The translations under genes were made by a program, and so were the position numbers. Below, piece by piece: positions 51,391 to 64,000 of a stretch of 64,000 nt of DNA. Under the pieces are notes generated by a model that made no database searches, was not told where the DNA came from, and saw nothing but the letters and a program-made list of their open reading frames with translations. Numbering within the stretch: the stretch's first letter is position 1; every line of letters starts with the position of its first letter. The stretch is taken from NCBI GenBank assembly GCA_032716605.1, contig CM064506.1, positions 23,316,421-23,380,420 of the forward strand. The letters are read 5' to 3'. Origin of the DNA: Paralithodes platypus (lineage: Eukaryota; Arthropoda; Malacostraca; Decapoda; Lithodidae).

Positions 51391-52056
51391 TGCATTTAGG
51401 ATCTTGCTTGGGAAAGACCATATTACCACTATTGCTAAATCAGCTTCCCAAAAGCTGTTTGTGCTCAACCGCCTCCGGGGGTTCTTTACCTCTTCACAGC
51501 TTCTTTCTCTGTACAGGGGCATAGTGCGTCCATGTATTGAGTATTGTTTGCATGTGTAGGGAGGATCCTTTCACACAACACTTCTTGACAAAGTAGAAAA
51601 GAAAGCCTTTCGTCTCATTAACTCACGTCCACTCACCGACTCTTTGCAATTTGTCTCTCTTCGCCGTAATGTTGCATCTCTCTCGCTATTTTACCGCTAA
51701 AGCAACACTCAGTATTCCTCAGAGCTCTGTCAATGTATACCACCTCCTCTACGTAGAGTACGTAGCACCCGTCTAGCATTACAATCCCACCCCTACTCTG
51801 TGCAACTCTCCAACCCAAGAGTGAAACGATAATCCCAATATTTCTTCTATTCAACAGCTGAGCTCTGAAACCCTGAATCCATCTTTCCCTCATCCTATGA
51901 AATTAATTGCTTCAAACTCCGCTTCAAACTCAGTGTGCCCAGGCATTTTGGCTTGAGCGTCCCATGATGTTGGCCCTGTCACTCTTTTAACTCTGGGGGA
52001 GGCACTCGTCACAGGCAGTTCTGCCTTTTGTCTACCTCATCCACATAGAAAAAATA
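51391..52056 (+). mobile_element. LINE-a 3' fragment
   Basis: Starts inside the RT thumb (LGKDHITTIAKSASQK.., then LSLYRGIVRPCIEYC) and covers the C-terminus and 3' UTR to CATAGAAAAAATAAAAC. Several frameshifts and stops. 5'-truncated at the edge of TTAA-B copy 8. Confidence 0.85.
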
Positions 52057-52059
52057 AAA

Positions 52060-52618
52060 CGCTGAACAAATAAGCTTCCTTAGATATATTAAGTTTGCGT
52101 GATAAAGGAGTTGAATACCCTATTTTATAAGACTACAATTAAGTGGCATTCCAACACACAAACTATAAAGCTAAAATGTTAATTACATGCATAGAATACT
52201 TGCATGATTGCTTAGTAATTTTAGAATAAATTGGCTTAAGTTTGATTAAGGTAGGCCAAGTTTAATCTAGATTATATAATACCGATGTCATACGTCGTGT
52301 TTGCCTCAACTGGGTAGGAAAACGAATATTGCGTTAAGGGGGATTTTGTACTTTTTCACAGTTTACTTTTTTGTCAGGGATAGTTTAAAGCCCGGGACGA
52401 AGTAATAACGAACAGCCAGGGATTCTTTTAACAATGGGGTGTGAGGAGAAAAGATATATGAAAAATATATGAACGCTGAAATTATATTTTTTAAGTGGAA
52501 GGGAAAGGTAAGAACATTTTAGTAATGATGATAATGCAAATCAGCTTATTAATAATGCTGATTCTGATAATGCTAATAATGATTATATATACACATGATC
52601 ATATATGCTGTATATACA

Positions 52619-52652
<34 letters not shown>

Positions 52653-52720
52653 TGTACTGTATATATAAATGATTTCACGTATTGGTATCAGAGGTGCTTC
52701 AGTTGGCTTCATGTAATAGA
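52060..52720. other. AT-rich spacer with TA microsatellite
   Basis: TA run at 52618-52652 flanked by CTGTA motifs. No gene or recognised element. Confidence 0.5.
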
Positions 52721-52724
52721 GGAT

Positions 52725-53082
52725 TTAAGGGGAGATGGGCTGTTTTTTCTGGCCCCCTTCTCCCTCGTGTTTAATCCCATTGGTTTTTAGATTTTAAGAC
52801 GTTCGACCCATTAGTTTGGCGATTTTATGACTTTACAACGCATTTCTCTGTCAATATGAAGACCTTTCGTGCCATTTAGGGGTTGATTATTTCCTGGCGA
52901 GCGATATCCAGCCTGTAATCGGCCTTCGGCCGGGACATTTTGCTACCGAAAATGTACAAATTTATTTTGAAGGGGGCCTAGGGAGCGTTTTTTTTAAAGC
53001 TTGATGAAGGTCTAGCGAGGAAACTAAGAAATAAAGGAAGATATTAATTAATAGACCAACAAACACGACCCATCTCCCCTTC
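52725..53082 (+). mobile_element. TTAA-A element, copy 25
   Basis: TTAAGGGGAGATGGG to ATCTCCCCTTCA. Core GCGAGCGATATCCAGCC. The segment between core and hairpin (AATTTAAGAGGAACC) is missing. Confidence 0.8.
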
Positions 53083-53451
53083 AGAATATCTGAAAACGTG
53101 AGTCAGCATTATGGACCCTTTAACAAATCCATTCATATAATTTGATCCTATGTTCGCAGTTACTTCAAGGTCATTAAACGTTATGCCTTTCTCCTCCCTA
53201 ACCTCGCCGGCGCTTATTCAACAACCAATTTACATTTTATAGTAGAAGACGATTTTATTCAGCTTGGGAATGCCGTAAACCTCTAAAGGGTAGGAATATA
53301 AAAAAAAATATTTAATCGCACATTTCCTTCCTAACCTAAATTAAGTCGTCCAATGGTATCTTGAAAGAATATATTCTCATATACTGGCCGGAGACTATTT
53401 CATCAACCAAGCTTGGTGGGGTGGGGAGAGAGAGCCGTGTCATTTTAGGAG

Positions 53452-53521
53452 TTACGGGGGGAGGTTACCTCTTTCTCCCTCATTTTTAGCCCAGTTTGAT
53501 TTGAGATTTTGAATATATATA

Positions 53522-53556
<35 letters not shown>

Positions 53557-53588
53557 ATTATATGATCAAAATACAAATCTCCCCTTAA
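53452..53588 (+). mobile_element. TTAA-A element, copy 26 (gutted)
   Basis: Only the ends remain: TACGGGGGGAGGTTACC.., TTTCTCCCTCATTTTTAGCC, then a TA run in place of the whole interior, and CAAATCTCCCCTTAA. Confidence 0.7.
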
Positions 53589-53599
53589 GCCTCTTCCTC

Positions 53600-54200
53600 G
53601 AGTTTATGGCTTCCCACCTCCACTACCTCCCCCTCCCCATCTCCCCCTCTCTTCCTCCACCCCTCCCCCTCTCTTCCTCCAACCCTCCCCCTCTCTTCCT
53701 CCACCCCTCACCCTCTCTTCCTCCAACCCTCCACCCTCTCTTCCCTCCACCCTCCCCCTCTCTTCCTCCACCCATCCTCTCCTCCCCCCCTTAACCCCTC
53801 TCGCCTCTCTTCCTCCACCCCTCCCTCTCCCTTAACCCCTCTCCCTCTCTTCCTTCCACCCCTCCCTCTCCCCCTTAACCCCTCTCCCTCTCCCCCTTAA
53901 CCCCTCCCTCTCACTCACCCCTCCCCCGCTCCCCCTCACATACACTACCATACTTTTCCAATTCATACTGCCTCACCTTTATATTCCCCCTTCCCTACCC
54001 TCCCCACTTCTTTTATCCCCTTCTCCCTTCCCAATCCCCCCATCCCCACCCCCCCTCCTCCTCCTATGCCCCATCAAAACCTCTCATACCCCCTCCCCAT
54101 TCCCTCTCTCCATCGCCCCCCCCCCCCCCACTTAGTTTATGAATTCATCCCTCCACCACTACCCCCTCCACCTCTACCGTCATCCCCCATCGCCCTACCC
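53600..54200. repeat. CT/CCC-rich degenerate minisatellite
   Basis: Repeats of CTCCCCCTCTCTTCCTCCACCC of variable length to ~53940, then C-rich sequence with fewer repeats. Pro/Ser/Leu frames are artefacts. Confidence 0.85.
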
Positions 54201-54209
54201 TTCGCCAAT

Positions 54210-54210
<1 letters not shown>

Positions 54211-54284
<74 letters not shown>

Positions 54285-54309
54285 GTCGTCGCTCTCTCTC
54301 TCTCCTGTC

Positions 54310-54381
<72 letters not shown>
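54211..54381. repeat. (CT)n and (GTCT)n microsatellites
   Basis: CT tract interrupted by TGTCTGTCGTCG and ending in eight or nine GTCT units. Confidence 0.95.
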
Positions 54382-55320
54382 ACTTGTAATTAGTTCTTCA
54401 GTAGAGCAGTTCAAGCAGAGAGTAGATAGTATTTAGCACACGCTGTAAAGAGTGTATTGCACTAAACAGCCTCTCTCCTTCCACTTCGAGTATCTCCTCG
54501 GAATGGACCGCAAGGTCTCTGAGATACTAACTATTCCTTGTAACTCTCTCTCTGCCCCCCGCCTCCCTACATACTCGTAACCTGGTCGTAAACCGCGCCT
54601 TGCTGGGGGTGATAAGGTAACATACGGCGCCCCCTGTCGCGCCCCAGGACTAAATTAAGGCGCCTATGAAGAAGTAATTGTGGAGGGGTGGAAGGCAGAA
54701 TGTTGTAGTGGATAGATAGATATATAGATAGAACGAAAGATAACTAGACATAGGGGGAGAAACAGTCATATAGGCTACTGTAGAGGTAAAGTACAGTCAG
54801 TCATAAAAGAAGGGTAACCCCTTGAGCGAGATCTGGAATGCCTTACGCTATTTTGTAGTGGTAACACTGGCCCTGAACCATCGAATTCACGAAAGTGGGT
54901 GGCCACTGTGGAGCTGTTATGAACGAACTAATGCTTCTAATTATATTGAAAACCATTTTGCTAATTCTCTCTCTCTCTCTCTCAATGACAATTTTGGCTC
55001 ATTCCAATGTTTCACCAGCTATATTCTATTTTCTATTTATATATATTTGCAATCGCTCATTTGGTGAGATTAAATATATGGAGTAAAGAATACAAGATAC
55101 CATGTATGATCAAATGTGTGCATATCTTTACAATTTAGAAGATCACGCTAGACAGGTTTTGACGGGAAGCTGAATCACAGACGTTTTTTGGGCAGGTGAC
55201 CAAAGAAAACGTAGTGTCAGGGAGCCATAGAAAACTTGTATGGAGGGTAAACTGAGACATATTACACGATTCCCATAAACTGAATGGTGTGTGTTTCAAT
55301 TTTTTGGAGTTCACTTGGGT
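54382..55320. other. Mostly unique sequence, no gene supported
   Basis: A CGAGTATCTCC ... GAGATACT fold lies at 54487-54528, and a GC-rich block (GGCGCCCCCTGTCGCGCCCC) at ~54626. An ~80-codon frame at 54822-55067 has unremarkable composition and ends in AT-rich sequence; it is not convincing. Confidence 0.4.
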
Positions 55321-55324
55321 TTAT

Positions 55325-55539
55325 TTAGCCCTTGAGGATTATGACGCGTTTTTACAGTTTATTTTATGGCTCTCATTAGACGATTTTATTCAGCTTTGGA
55401 AGAGTCTCTAACATTCTAAAGGCTCAAAACTATCTCAATCATCCTTCTGACTCCTCCAATCGCTTCCTAAACTGAATAAAATCGTCGAATGATAGCCAAA
55501 AGAAACTGCCAAAACGTGTCCTGATCCTCGAAGGGTTAA
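55325..55539. mobile_element. pB-D MITE, copy 4 (complete)
   Basis: 215 bp. CCCTTGAGGATTATGACGCG mirrored by CGTGTCCTGATCCTCGAAGGGTTAA-like end; left TTAA mutated to TTAG. It has the CTTCTGACTCCTCCAATCGC segment only once, the pre-expansion form of the 31-bp unit in copy 3. Confidence 0.85.
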
Positions 55540-55560
55540 TTGCCTTAACAGTAAGATGTC

Positions 55561-55775
55561 TATACTCTGTTTATTTTCGGTTGTCGATAAATTGAATCCC
55601 GTAGCGGCTAATTTCGCGATACTTAACTGGCAAATTTGAAACTACTGTCTCTGCATTATGTTAGGACCAAGTTTAAATAATTACCACCCTATTTCTCTAC
55701 ATAATCTTCAAAATATCGGAGACATTTTGATGGGAACTTTGCAATTTACCGTCAGTTGAAAATAAACCGAGTATA
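55561..55775. mobile_element. TA-R element, copy 1 (complete)
   Basis: Inverted ends TATACTCTGTTTATTTTC / GAAAATAAACCGAGTATA, 215 bp. Contains AATCCCGTAGCGGCTAATTT once; its complement is the 20-bp unit amplified in copy 2. Confidence 0.8.
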
Positions 55776-55803
55776 GTTATTTACATGTAGGTCTATTATA
55801 ATG

Positions 55804-56013
55804 TTAACCCCTTCTGTACCGGCGACGTCTTTATCATTTTTTCTAGCTGTATTTAGACGATATTGTGCAGTTTAAGAAGGAGCTGTGGTAGTAAAAAGGG
55901 TTAAGTGAGATAGTTGGAAGCCTGTTAATTGCTGGAGGCCCTTTTTAAGCTGAATATAATCGTCTAACAGTAGCCAGAATGTAATGAAAAGTATATCACC
56001 GGTACAGAAGGGG

Positions 56014-56017
<4 letters not shown>
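55804..56017. mobile_element. pB-C MITE, copy 12 (complete)
   Basis: 214 bp, TTAACCCCTTCTGTACCGGC to CACCGGTACAGAAGGGGTTAA-like end, near consensus. The right TTAA is shared with TTAA-A copy 27. Confidence 0.9.
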
Positions 56018-56466
<449 letters not shown>

Positions 56467-56559
56467 CCTAAACAAATATGGAGTTCGCTAGTTTGATTTA
56501 GCAGTATATTCGCAGCAGCTGACCTTTCCCAACCACTTTATAGCAGAAAATGTTGGACA

Positions 56560-56563
56560 CGGC

Positions 56564-56606
<43 letters not shown>

Positions 56607-56920
56607 CGAGAGCGAGAGTAGAGTAGAGGCAGAGGATATACAATAGATAAAATTATAGGAGAGAGAGAGTGTGTGTGTGTGTGTGAGTGAGTCTTGTGTC
56701 TGTGTGTGTTTCTCAATTAAAGGGTTTATATCTAAGAGAGAGAGAGAGAGAGAGAGAGAGCGTACACAGAATGGGAAGGGTCAAGTGGGAGGGAGAGATT
56801 GCATGATTGTTCGCAATATAATCAGGCGTCCCAGGAGCTTATAAGGAGCGAGAGAGCAGATGAACGAGAGCCAAAAATATTATTGAGAGAGAGAGAGATA
56901 AATATATAAACCCTAAAGAG
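56560..56920. repeat. GA and GT microsatellite cluster
   Basis: GA runs at 56567-56600, 56735-56760 and 56886-56900, and a GT run at 56668-56688. No gene. Confidence 0.85.
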
Positions 56921-57102
56921 AAAAAGGATGGATGAAATCATTATTAATACAAAATAATATTAATACAATGTAGTATAATATAATGATAAAACAAAAATGT
57001 ATAGTATATGCATAATAAATGAATATATAATAATAATAATAAAAAAATCATTCGGTATAAACTCCTGCTAATAAAACCATCCAATCTCAATGCCAGTGTG
57101 AC

Positions 57103-57225
57103 TTAAGGGAAGAGGGGTCGTTTTTTTTCTTCTAAACCCACTTCTTCCTCATGTTTAACCCCATTAGTTTTCACGTTTGAATATGATTGCCCCATTAGTT
57201 TGTCGATTTTAAAAGCTTTCATTAT
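57103..57225 (+). mobile_element. TTAA-A element, copy 28 (left third only)
   Basis: TTAAGGGAAGAGGGG, CTCATGTTTAACCCCATTAG and the second iterated unit. It is cut by an ATT/TTA microsatellite (57226-57287). Confidence 0.75.
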
Positions 57226-57406
57226 CATTATTATTATTTTCTTTTCTTTATTATTTGTATTATTATTATTATTATTATTATTATTAAAAGGAATTCTTAC
57301 CCACACATTTCTGGTGAGGGTTCCAATGTATTCCGTGGCTCAAAATTGGTTCATGCGATTTCCCATGAACGCGGAAGCAATTTAGAAGTGGAAGATGCAA
57401 CCATTT

Positions 57407-57407
<1 letters not shown>

Positions 57408-57441
<34 letters not shown>

Positions 57442-57444
57442 TTT
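57408..57444. repeat. (TTTA)n microsatellite
   Basis: Nine or so ATTT units followed by a T and G run. Confidence 0.95.
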
Positions 57445-57569
57445 TTTTGGGGGGAGGTGCAAATATGATGGTATTTTTTGTTCCTGACGTCTGGCAAGTC
57501 ATATACAATTACAAGGTTTTGTAAATTGTCAGCATTATTTTGATATTTTGTTTTTTCTTAAATATGACT

Positions 57570-57712
57570 TAACCGTCCTGGTGGTGTAATGGTTAGTGTT
57601 TAAAATATGTGTGTGATAACCCAGGTTCGAATCCCGGTGGATCACATATATGCTTTCATTAATTTCGTTGGAGGTGTTTGGTGTTGTGGTGAAATTTATA
57701 AGAATATAGATT
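57570..57712 (+). mobile_element. SINE-1 (tRNA-derived)
   Basis: AACCGTCCTGGTGGTGTAAT head, CAGGTTCGAATCCCGGTGG box B, TTCATTAATTTCGTTGGAGG tail. A weak pB-D right-arm scrap (TATCGTCTAATGATAGTCAG) follows at 57790-57848. Confidence 0.85.
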
Positions 57713-57935
57713 AGTACATATGAAAACAGAATATCCAAGTGAATTATTCAAAATATATTTTATAGAAATTATCTAGCGTAGCATCAAAGCTATCGTCTAA
57801 TGATAGTCAGAATATACTGTCAAAGGTGTCCCGATTGTCAAAGGGTTGGGAAGACTGGGAGGCAACACGACCTCCTCCTCCGCTGTCCCCTTCATTACTG
57901 CTTAATTTTTCTTTCCAGAGCACCCTTTACGTAGC

Positions 57936-58343
57936 ATAAGGGGGGGGGGGGGATTTATTTGCTTATTTAGTATATCTTATTTATTATCTGTCTTATTATT
58001 TATCTTTTTTACTATTTTCGTTTTTCAGTTTCCTCCCAAGCTTAAAAAAACACCCAAAGACCTCCCTCCAAGACCTCCCTCCAAGATAAACTTGTACATT
58101 TATCGATACAAAATTGTCCAGGCCGGTGGCTGGTAAATACTATATTTAAGGCTCACTTTCGCTCGCCAGGAAACAAATTGACACCTAAATTGTACGAAAG
58201 GTCTCAATATTGACACAACAAAAATGGGGTGAAAGGTCTTATAGTCGCCAAACTAATGGGCCGAAACCTTAAAATCTCAAAACTAATGGGGCTAAACATG
58301 AGGAAGAAAGGGGGGGGCCATAAAAACCAACATACCCCCTTAA
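57936..58343 (-). mobile_element. TTAA-A element, copy 29
   Basis: ATAAGGGGGG start, enlarged left end rich in TTTAT, doubled GACCTCCCTCCAA, core GGCTCACTTTCGCTCGCC, end ATACCCCCTTAA. Confidence 0.75.
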
Positions 58344-58399
58344 TCAGCGTGTCAGTTGATTCCTTTACCCTTCGTTATACTCCTTTCTCTCCTTTGTGA

Positions 58400-58759
58400 G
58401 AGTCGTGGTCATTGTTTTTGGTCTATTTAATTATTTACTTAGTTTCGTTTCCTCGCTAGACCTCCATCAATTCTTAAATAACACCACTAGACCCCCTTTC
58501 AAGATAAAGGTGTAAACAAAAATCATTATTAATATTATATATTTTAGTTTTTTTTTTTTAAGACAAATGTCCCGGCCGAATGCCGGCTCCTCCTAATATT
58601 ACAGGCTCGCTATCGATCGCCAGGAAAAAACGACATCTAAATACCATAAAAGGTCTTAAAATCGCCGAACTAATAGAACGAACGTCTTAAAATTTCAAAA
58701 CTAATGGGGCTAATCATGAGGGGGAAGGGGGGCCAGAAAAATCAACAATCCCCCCTTAA
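58400..58759 (-). mobile_element. TTAA-A element, copy 30
   Basis: TCCTCGCTAGACCTCCATCA, CCGGCCGAATGCCGG hairpin, GGCTCGCTATCGATCGCC core, end AATCCCCCCTTAA. The TACC-loop hairpin region is replaced by AT-rich sequence. The left TTAA is unclear. Confidence 0.75.
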
Positions 58760-58977
58760 TAGCCTCGTTGCTTCTCCCCAGGTGACTCGTAATTCACTGT
58801 CTTTGTTTATGTCTCGGCCATTTCATTTGCCTGGCTCCCCCCACTTCTTCTATGTGTGCCACACCTACACAGAGAGTAATCCAGTTAACTCTCACAAACA
58901 CCCCCTCCTCCTCCTCCTATTCACTTCACTACACGTAACAAGCATATCAGACATCTTTCCAAAACATCTAAATTACC

Positions 58978-59057
58978 TATAATGTACCTTGCTTTTGAGG
59001 GAGATACTTGTTACATGCAGCATTGCCTTTTGTCTCGTCCACACACAGGAAAAACAA
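58978..59057 (+). mobile_element. LINE-a-like 3' tail, diverged
   Basis: TTTGAGGGAGATACTTGTTA, CATGCAGCATTGCCTTTTGT and CACACAGGAAAAACAAAAAC align with the LINE-a 3' UTR. Possibly a related subfamily. The preceding ~180 bp may belong to it but are not recognisable. Confidence 0.5.
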
Positions 59058-59116
59058 AAACATTGCTTATAGTAAAATACAATGATAATATACTTCTCTT
59101 GGGTCACGCGTCACCC

Positions 59117-60225
59117 CCATTTTACTTCTGCCCTTCCTTCCTTAATTCTGCCCCTAAATACCTTTTTTCATATCCTTTTCTTCCATTTTCTCTCTCATCT
59201 TTCCCTTTTTCCTCTTACCCTAATTCTGTTTAGGCATTTTTGTCTTTTCTTCCATTTTCTCTCTCTCCTCTTTCTCATTTTTCTTACCCGAATTCTGGCC
59301 CTGAAATGTGTGTGCCTCTTTTCCTCCATAGTCTCCCTCTCATCTTTCCCATTTCTCTGTTTCCCTTCCTTCCCTAATTCTGCCCCTGAATACCTTTTTA
59401 TATCCTTTTCTTCCATTTTCTCTATTATTTCCCATTTTTCACCTGCTACCCTAATTCTGCCCATATATTGTTTTCTTCTTTTCTCTCTCTTCTTTCCCTA
59501 ATTATTTGTTTTTCCTTCCTACCCTAATTCTGGCCTCGAATTCTGCTTTTATTTATTTTATTTTATTCCATTCTCTCTCTTCTTTCCCATTTTCCTCCTT
59601 CCCCTTCTACCCTAATCCTGCCCCTGAATGCCCTTTTTATATATTTTTATCCATTTTCTCTCTCTTTCATATTTATCTGTTTCTCCTTCCTGTCCTAATT
59701 CGCCTTATATTTATTGTATTTTATTCCATTTTCTCTCTTATTTCCCATTTATCTTTCCCCCTTCCTACCCTAATTCTGCCCCTGAATACCGTTTATAGGC
59801 CCATATCCTTCTTTTTCTTCTATTTTCTCTCATCTTTCCCATTTTCTTCCTTTCCCTAGTTCTGCCCCTGAATTCTGCTTATATTTCCTTTCTTGCCTTC
59901 CATTTTCCGCCTCTTCTTTCATATTTTTCTTTTCCCTTCCTTCCCTAATTCTGCCCCTGAATACCTTTTTTATATATTTTTCTTCCATTTTCTTTCTCTC
60001 ATTTTTCCCAGTTATCTTTTTCCCCTTCTACCCTAATTATGCTTCTTTCTCATTTATCTGTCTCCCTCCCTACCCTAGTTCTGCTCCTGACTACCGTTTA
60101 TATATCCTTTTCTTCTCTTCCATTTTCGCCCTCTTCTCTCATATTTTTCTTCTTCCCTTCCTTTTCTAATTCTACCCCCTTCTTTCCCATTTTTCTTTCT
60201 CCCTTCCTGTCCTAATTCTGGCCAA
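59117..60225. repeat. Degenerate ~75-bp CT-rich minisatellite
   Basis: More than ten imperfect units marked by CCCTAATTCTGCCCCTGAAT and TTCTTCCATTTTCTCTCTC, with unit length varying. The long Phe/Ser/Leu-rich frames are artefacts. Confidence 0.9.
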
Positions 60226-60410
60226 CAAAGGATCACTTACCGGATCTCGGAGGAGGAGGAGGGGAGGGGGGGGGGGGGGGGGGGATGGTGGCCCCTTCTT
60301 CCTTAGAGACCGATAAATTTAAACTGCCTTGCATATCATTTGGATTTTTTTTTTTTTAATAGTGTTTTTTTTTTTTCACAATATACGGCCCAATTTATTC
60401 TTCCTACATT

Positions 60411-60480
60411 ATTCAATTTATACAATTTATACAATTTATACAATTTATACAATTCATACAATTTATACAATTATACAATT
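60411..60480. repeat. 10-bp tandem repeat
   Basis: About seven units of TACAATTTAT, between T-rich sequences. Confidence 0.9.
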
Positions 60481-60616
60481 TATTCTTCCTACATTCACAA
60501 TCTATTTCTTTCCACCATTTTTTTTCCGTCACTCTTGTATGAAGTTCTGCATTGATACTACTCTTTCTTTTTCCTTATTCTCACTTTCGCTCCCCCTTTC
60601 TCTCGTAAACTTCTCG

Positions 60617-60750
60617 TATACTGTCTTGATGGTGTAATGATTAGAGTGTTTAAGATCTCTATGTGGTAACCCAAGTTCGAATCCCGGGATGATCACACGC
60701 TTTCGTTAATTTCATAGGGAGGTGTTTGGTGTTGAGAGGGAAATTAATAT
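60617..60750 (+). mobile_element. SINE-1 (tRNA-derived)
   Basis: CTGTCTTGATGGTGTAATGA head, AAGTTCGAATCCCGGGATG box B, GTTAATTTCATAGGGAGGTG tail. Confidence 0.85.
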
Positions 60751-61281
60751 AATCAGAATATACATATATATAAATGTTTTCGATGTTCTCACAATTCATT
60801 AGATTCCTTTTATCCTCCCCCTCCTCTCTTCATTGGACCCCACAATAGACCATAATTATATGGAAGGCCAGACGATGGAGTGGTGGGCCTTCCTCCCTGC
60901 ACAGAGGGAAGCAATTGACCTTTCTCACCATATTCACGCCATATTTAGACTGCCTAGTACATCATTCGTATTTGAATTATATTTTAGCATAAGTTGCACT
61001 TATTTTTACTTTAATTTAACTTTCTTTGCTCAGACATTTTCATATTTGTTGTCATTCTTTACATCATACTAAAATTACTATCTGCAATAATTGATATGTT
61101 CTCATTGTTTTCGTTGCATGTTCACAACCCTTTCACATTCTAACAATACACTCATATTGTTTACATGGGTCCAGGTGGTGTGATGGTGACCCCCTTCGTC
61201 CTACACAGTGGTCACCAATTTGACATTTATCATCAGGTTCTTGGTTTTTGGGAGGCTTCCTTGTACTTGATTTGCTCTCTC
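60751..61281. other. AT-rich spacer, no gene supported
   Basis: A ~79-codon frame (60833-61072) starts with ordinary residues and ends Phe/Tyr-rich; no motif or splice site supports it. A C run precedes the CT tract at ~61270. Confidence 0.4.
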
Positions 61282-62483
<1,202 letters not shown>

Positions 62484-62674
62484 GAATTTCAGTTCACCTC
62501 ATTCTTCACTATATAAACTACAATTAATCTGGGGAACGATGTGTACACCCAGCACTGTACGGTTTCTGCACAAGGTACTTATCTCGGCAACTGTACCTCC
62601 TTCAGGGTCCCGCTAACTTCATTTAAACTTCCTTTTGTCTCTCACTCGGATTTCATGGCACCTCATTAGAGACG

Positions 62675-62890
62675 TACAGTTGGCCAAATAAGTTCTGTTC
62701 CTCGTTGTGATCTTATGTACGGAAGTAATATAGTATGAATGAATTGGGAGTGTGGTTTCTTTTAATTATCAGTTGACTAGTCAGATGAATTAACCACTGC
62801 ATAAGAAACTATACTCGTAATTCAATCATGGGCAATATATTTCCATGTACAAGATCACCGAGAGAAACAGAACTTATGTGGCCAACTGTT
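62675..62890. mobile_element. TA-M-related MITE, copy 6 (new interior)
   Basis: TACAGTTGGCCAAATAAGTT / AACTTATGTGGCCAACTGT ends match TA-M, but the ~165 bp between differ from all other copies. The right TA is mutated to TT. Confidence 0.75.
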
Positions 62891-62984
62891 CTTTTGTACC
62901 TTTTGACTCTTGCATCTCGGTGGAATTTCCTTTGGATCTCATTCAAGCTGTCTTTTACGTGATTTAGACTATATATATTTTAAT

Positions 62985-63460
62985 TTATTTATATACCGGT
63001 ATCTATTTATTTATATACCGGTATCTATTTATTTATATACCGGTATCTATTTATTTATATACCGGTATCTATTTATTTATATACCGGTATCTATTTATTT
63101 ATATACCGGTATCTATATACCGGTATCTATTTATTTATATACCGGTATCTATTTATTTATATACCGGTATCTATTTATTTATATACCGGTATCTATTTAT
63201 TTATATACCGGTATCTATTTATTTATATACCGGTATCTATTTATTTATATACCGGTATCTATTTATTTATATACCGGTATCTATTTATTTATATACCGGT
63301 ATCTATTTATTTATATACCGGTATCTATTTATTTATATACCGGTATCTATTTATTTATATACCGGTATCTATTTATTTATATGCCGGTATCTATTTATTT
63401 ATATACCGGTATCTATTTATTTATATACCGGTATCTATTTATTTATATACCGGTATCTAT
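62985..63460. repeat. 22-bp tandem array, ~21 units
   Basis: Units of TATCTATTTATTTATATACC + GG, nearly invariant; one shortened unit at ~63112 and one TATGCC variant. The ACCGGT creates a restriction-site ladder. Confidence 0.97.
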
Positions 63461-63814
63461 TTTTCTTATTTATTTATTTTTTTTATTTTTTTTTGTATCT
63501 TGCGGAATTTCTTTTCTACCTGGTTCACATTTTCTTGAATCTTATTAGTACCTTCTAAATCACCTTCTTCTTCCGCTTGCGCTTCTATTTATTTATTTAG
63601 TGAGGGGTGAGGGTTGATCCTATCCAGAGTGAGGTTTGGCATCCTCTACCCAACTTTAACTGTTTCTGTCTGTCTCTTTTACTGTCCTATTTTCCCTTCT
63701 GGGGTCGGGGTGCTTGGAATCCTCCTCCCCTTGTTAAATTCTCCTACTCAACGAGACAGAGAAAGGGACGCAAAAGTGGTTCCGGACCCTAAGAATTGGA
63801 AATGTAACGGCTTC
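63461..63814. other. Spacer, no gene supported
   Basis: TTTAT-rich to 63500, then mixed sequence. Two overlapping frames at 63607-63928 include GGGTCGGGGTGCTTGGAATC but show no family motif. Confidence 0.4.
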
Positions 63815-63877
63815 TGTTTGGGATCTGTCTCGAGTCTGCCACCCCCATCAATGGGGTATGTGCCTGAGTATATACTG
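63815..63877 (+). repeat. Repeat Q 3' end, copy 4
   Basis: GTCTCGAGTCTGCCACCCCC and ATGGGGTATGTGCCTGAGTA match the ends of copies at 34590 and 45940, followed by TATA. Confidence 0.6.
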
Positions 63878-64000
63878 TACGGTCGTGCTAATAAGTCATG
63901 TCCCATGGCTTGCTCTGTGTTGTATTAATGTATGTCAGATGTTGAATAGGGTGTGTAAGGGTAGGAAAATGTTTGTATATTTCACTCAATATGAAACAAA
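63878..64000 (+). mobile_element. TA-M MITE, copy 7 (cut by window end)
   Basis: TACGGTCGTGCTAATAAGTC start and GAATAGGGTGTGTAAGGGTA interior as in copies 1 and 2. The right half lies beyond the window. Confidence 0.8.

Noticed and set aside
54822..55067. 81-codon frame of ordinary composition
   Set aside because: Ends in AT/CT-rich low-complexity sequence with no motif, splice sites or homologous copy; too weak to call.
57573..57645. tRNA gene
   Set aside because: The A/B boxes are present, but the head is followed by a conserved SINE tail repeated at several loci, and no clean acceptor stem closes. Scored as SINE-1.
59082..59859. Phe/Leu-rich membrane-protein-like frames
   Set aside because: They follow the CT-rich ~75-bp minisatellite; hydrophobicity comes from TTT/TTC/CTT codons of the repeat.

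Overview
This window looks like intergenic DNA from a nuclear genome of an invertebrate animal, most likely a decapod crustacean. That call rests on three things visible here: very long CT/GA microsatellites, short interstitial TTAGG/TAACC runs (the arthropod telomere motif), and tRNA-headed SINEs mixed with APE-type LINEs. The species cannot be fixed from sequence alone. There is no bacterial or phage organisation. Most open frames are translations of simple repeats.

The window is a dense pile of short non-autonomous transposons. (1) TTAA-A: about 30 copies of a ~335-bp element that begins TTAAGGGG and ends CCCCTTAA. It carries four ~32-bp iterated units, the 17-mer GCGAGCGATAGCGAGCC and two strong hairpins. 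(2) TTAA-B: 8 copies of a 360-430-bp fold-back element sharing that core. (3) pB-C, pB-D and pB-E: about 20 copies of ~215-bp palindromes beginning TTAACCC, piggyBac-like. (4) Several TA-flanked fold-back families: T, M, G/H, K, N, P and R. (5) LINE-a (one long broken copy at 15803-18940 plus 3' pieces), LINE-b (two 3' pieces), and two tRNA-derived SINE families. Elements are often nested, and many neighbours share a single TTAA.

Tandem arrays fill much of the rest, with units of 12, 20, 22, 23, 24, 31, 33, 36, 36, 43, 96 and ~103 bp. Several clearly grew from an internal segment of a transposon copy (31 bp in pB-D, 20 bp in TA-R, 103 bp in pB-C). A 100-N gap at 4301-4400 marks a break in a noisy 33-bp array.

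Candidate host coding sequence is sparse. A coiled-coil protein ending in a KH RNA-binding domain lies at 27051-28837 on the minus strand, broken by one frameshift and one TAG. A possible internal exon lies at 43414-43535, and a ~50-codon open fragment at 5986-6135 is split by a TTAA-A insertion. The most interesting pattern is the TTAA-A/B family itself and the way TTAA elements stack at each other's ends and internal TTAA sites.

In the entries, strand + for TTAA-A/B means GCGAGCGATAGCGAGCC reads on the plus strand (for B, the strand on which the TATC-loop hairpin reads). Palindromic families are given strand '.'.
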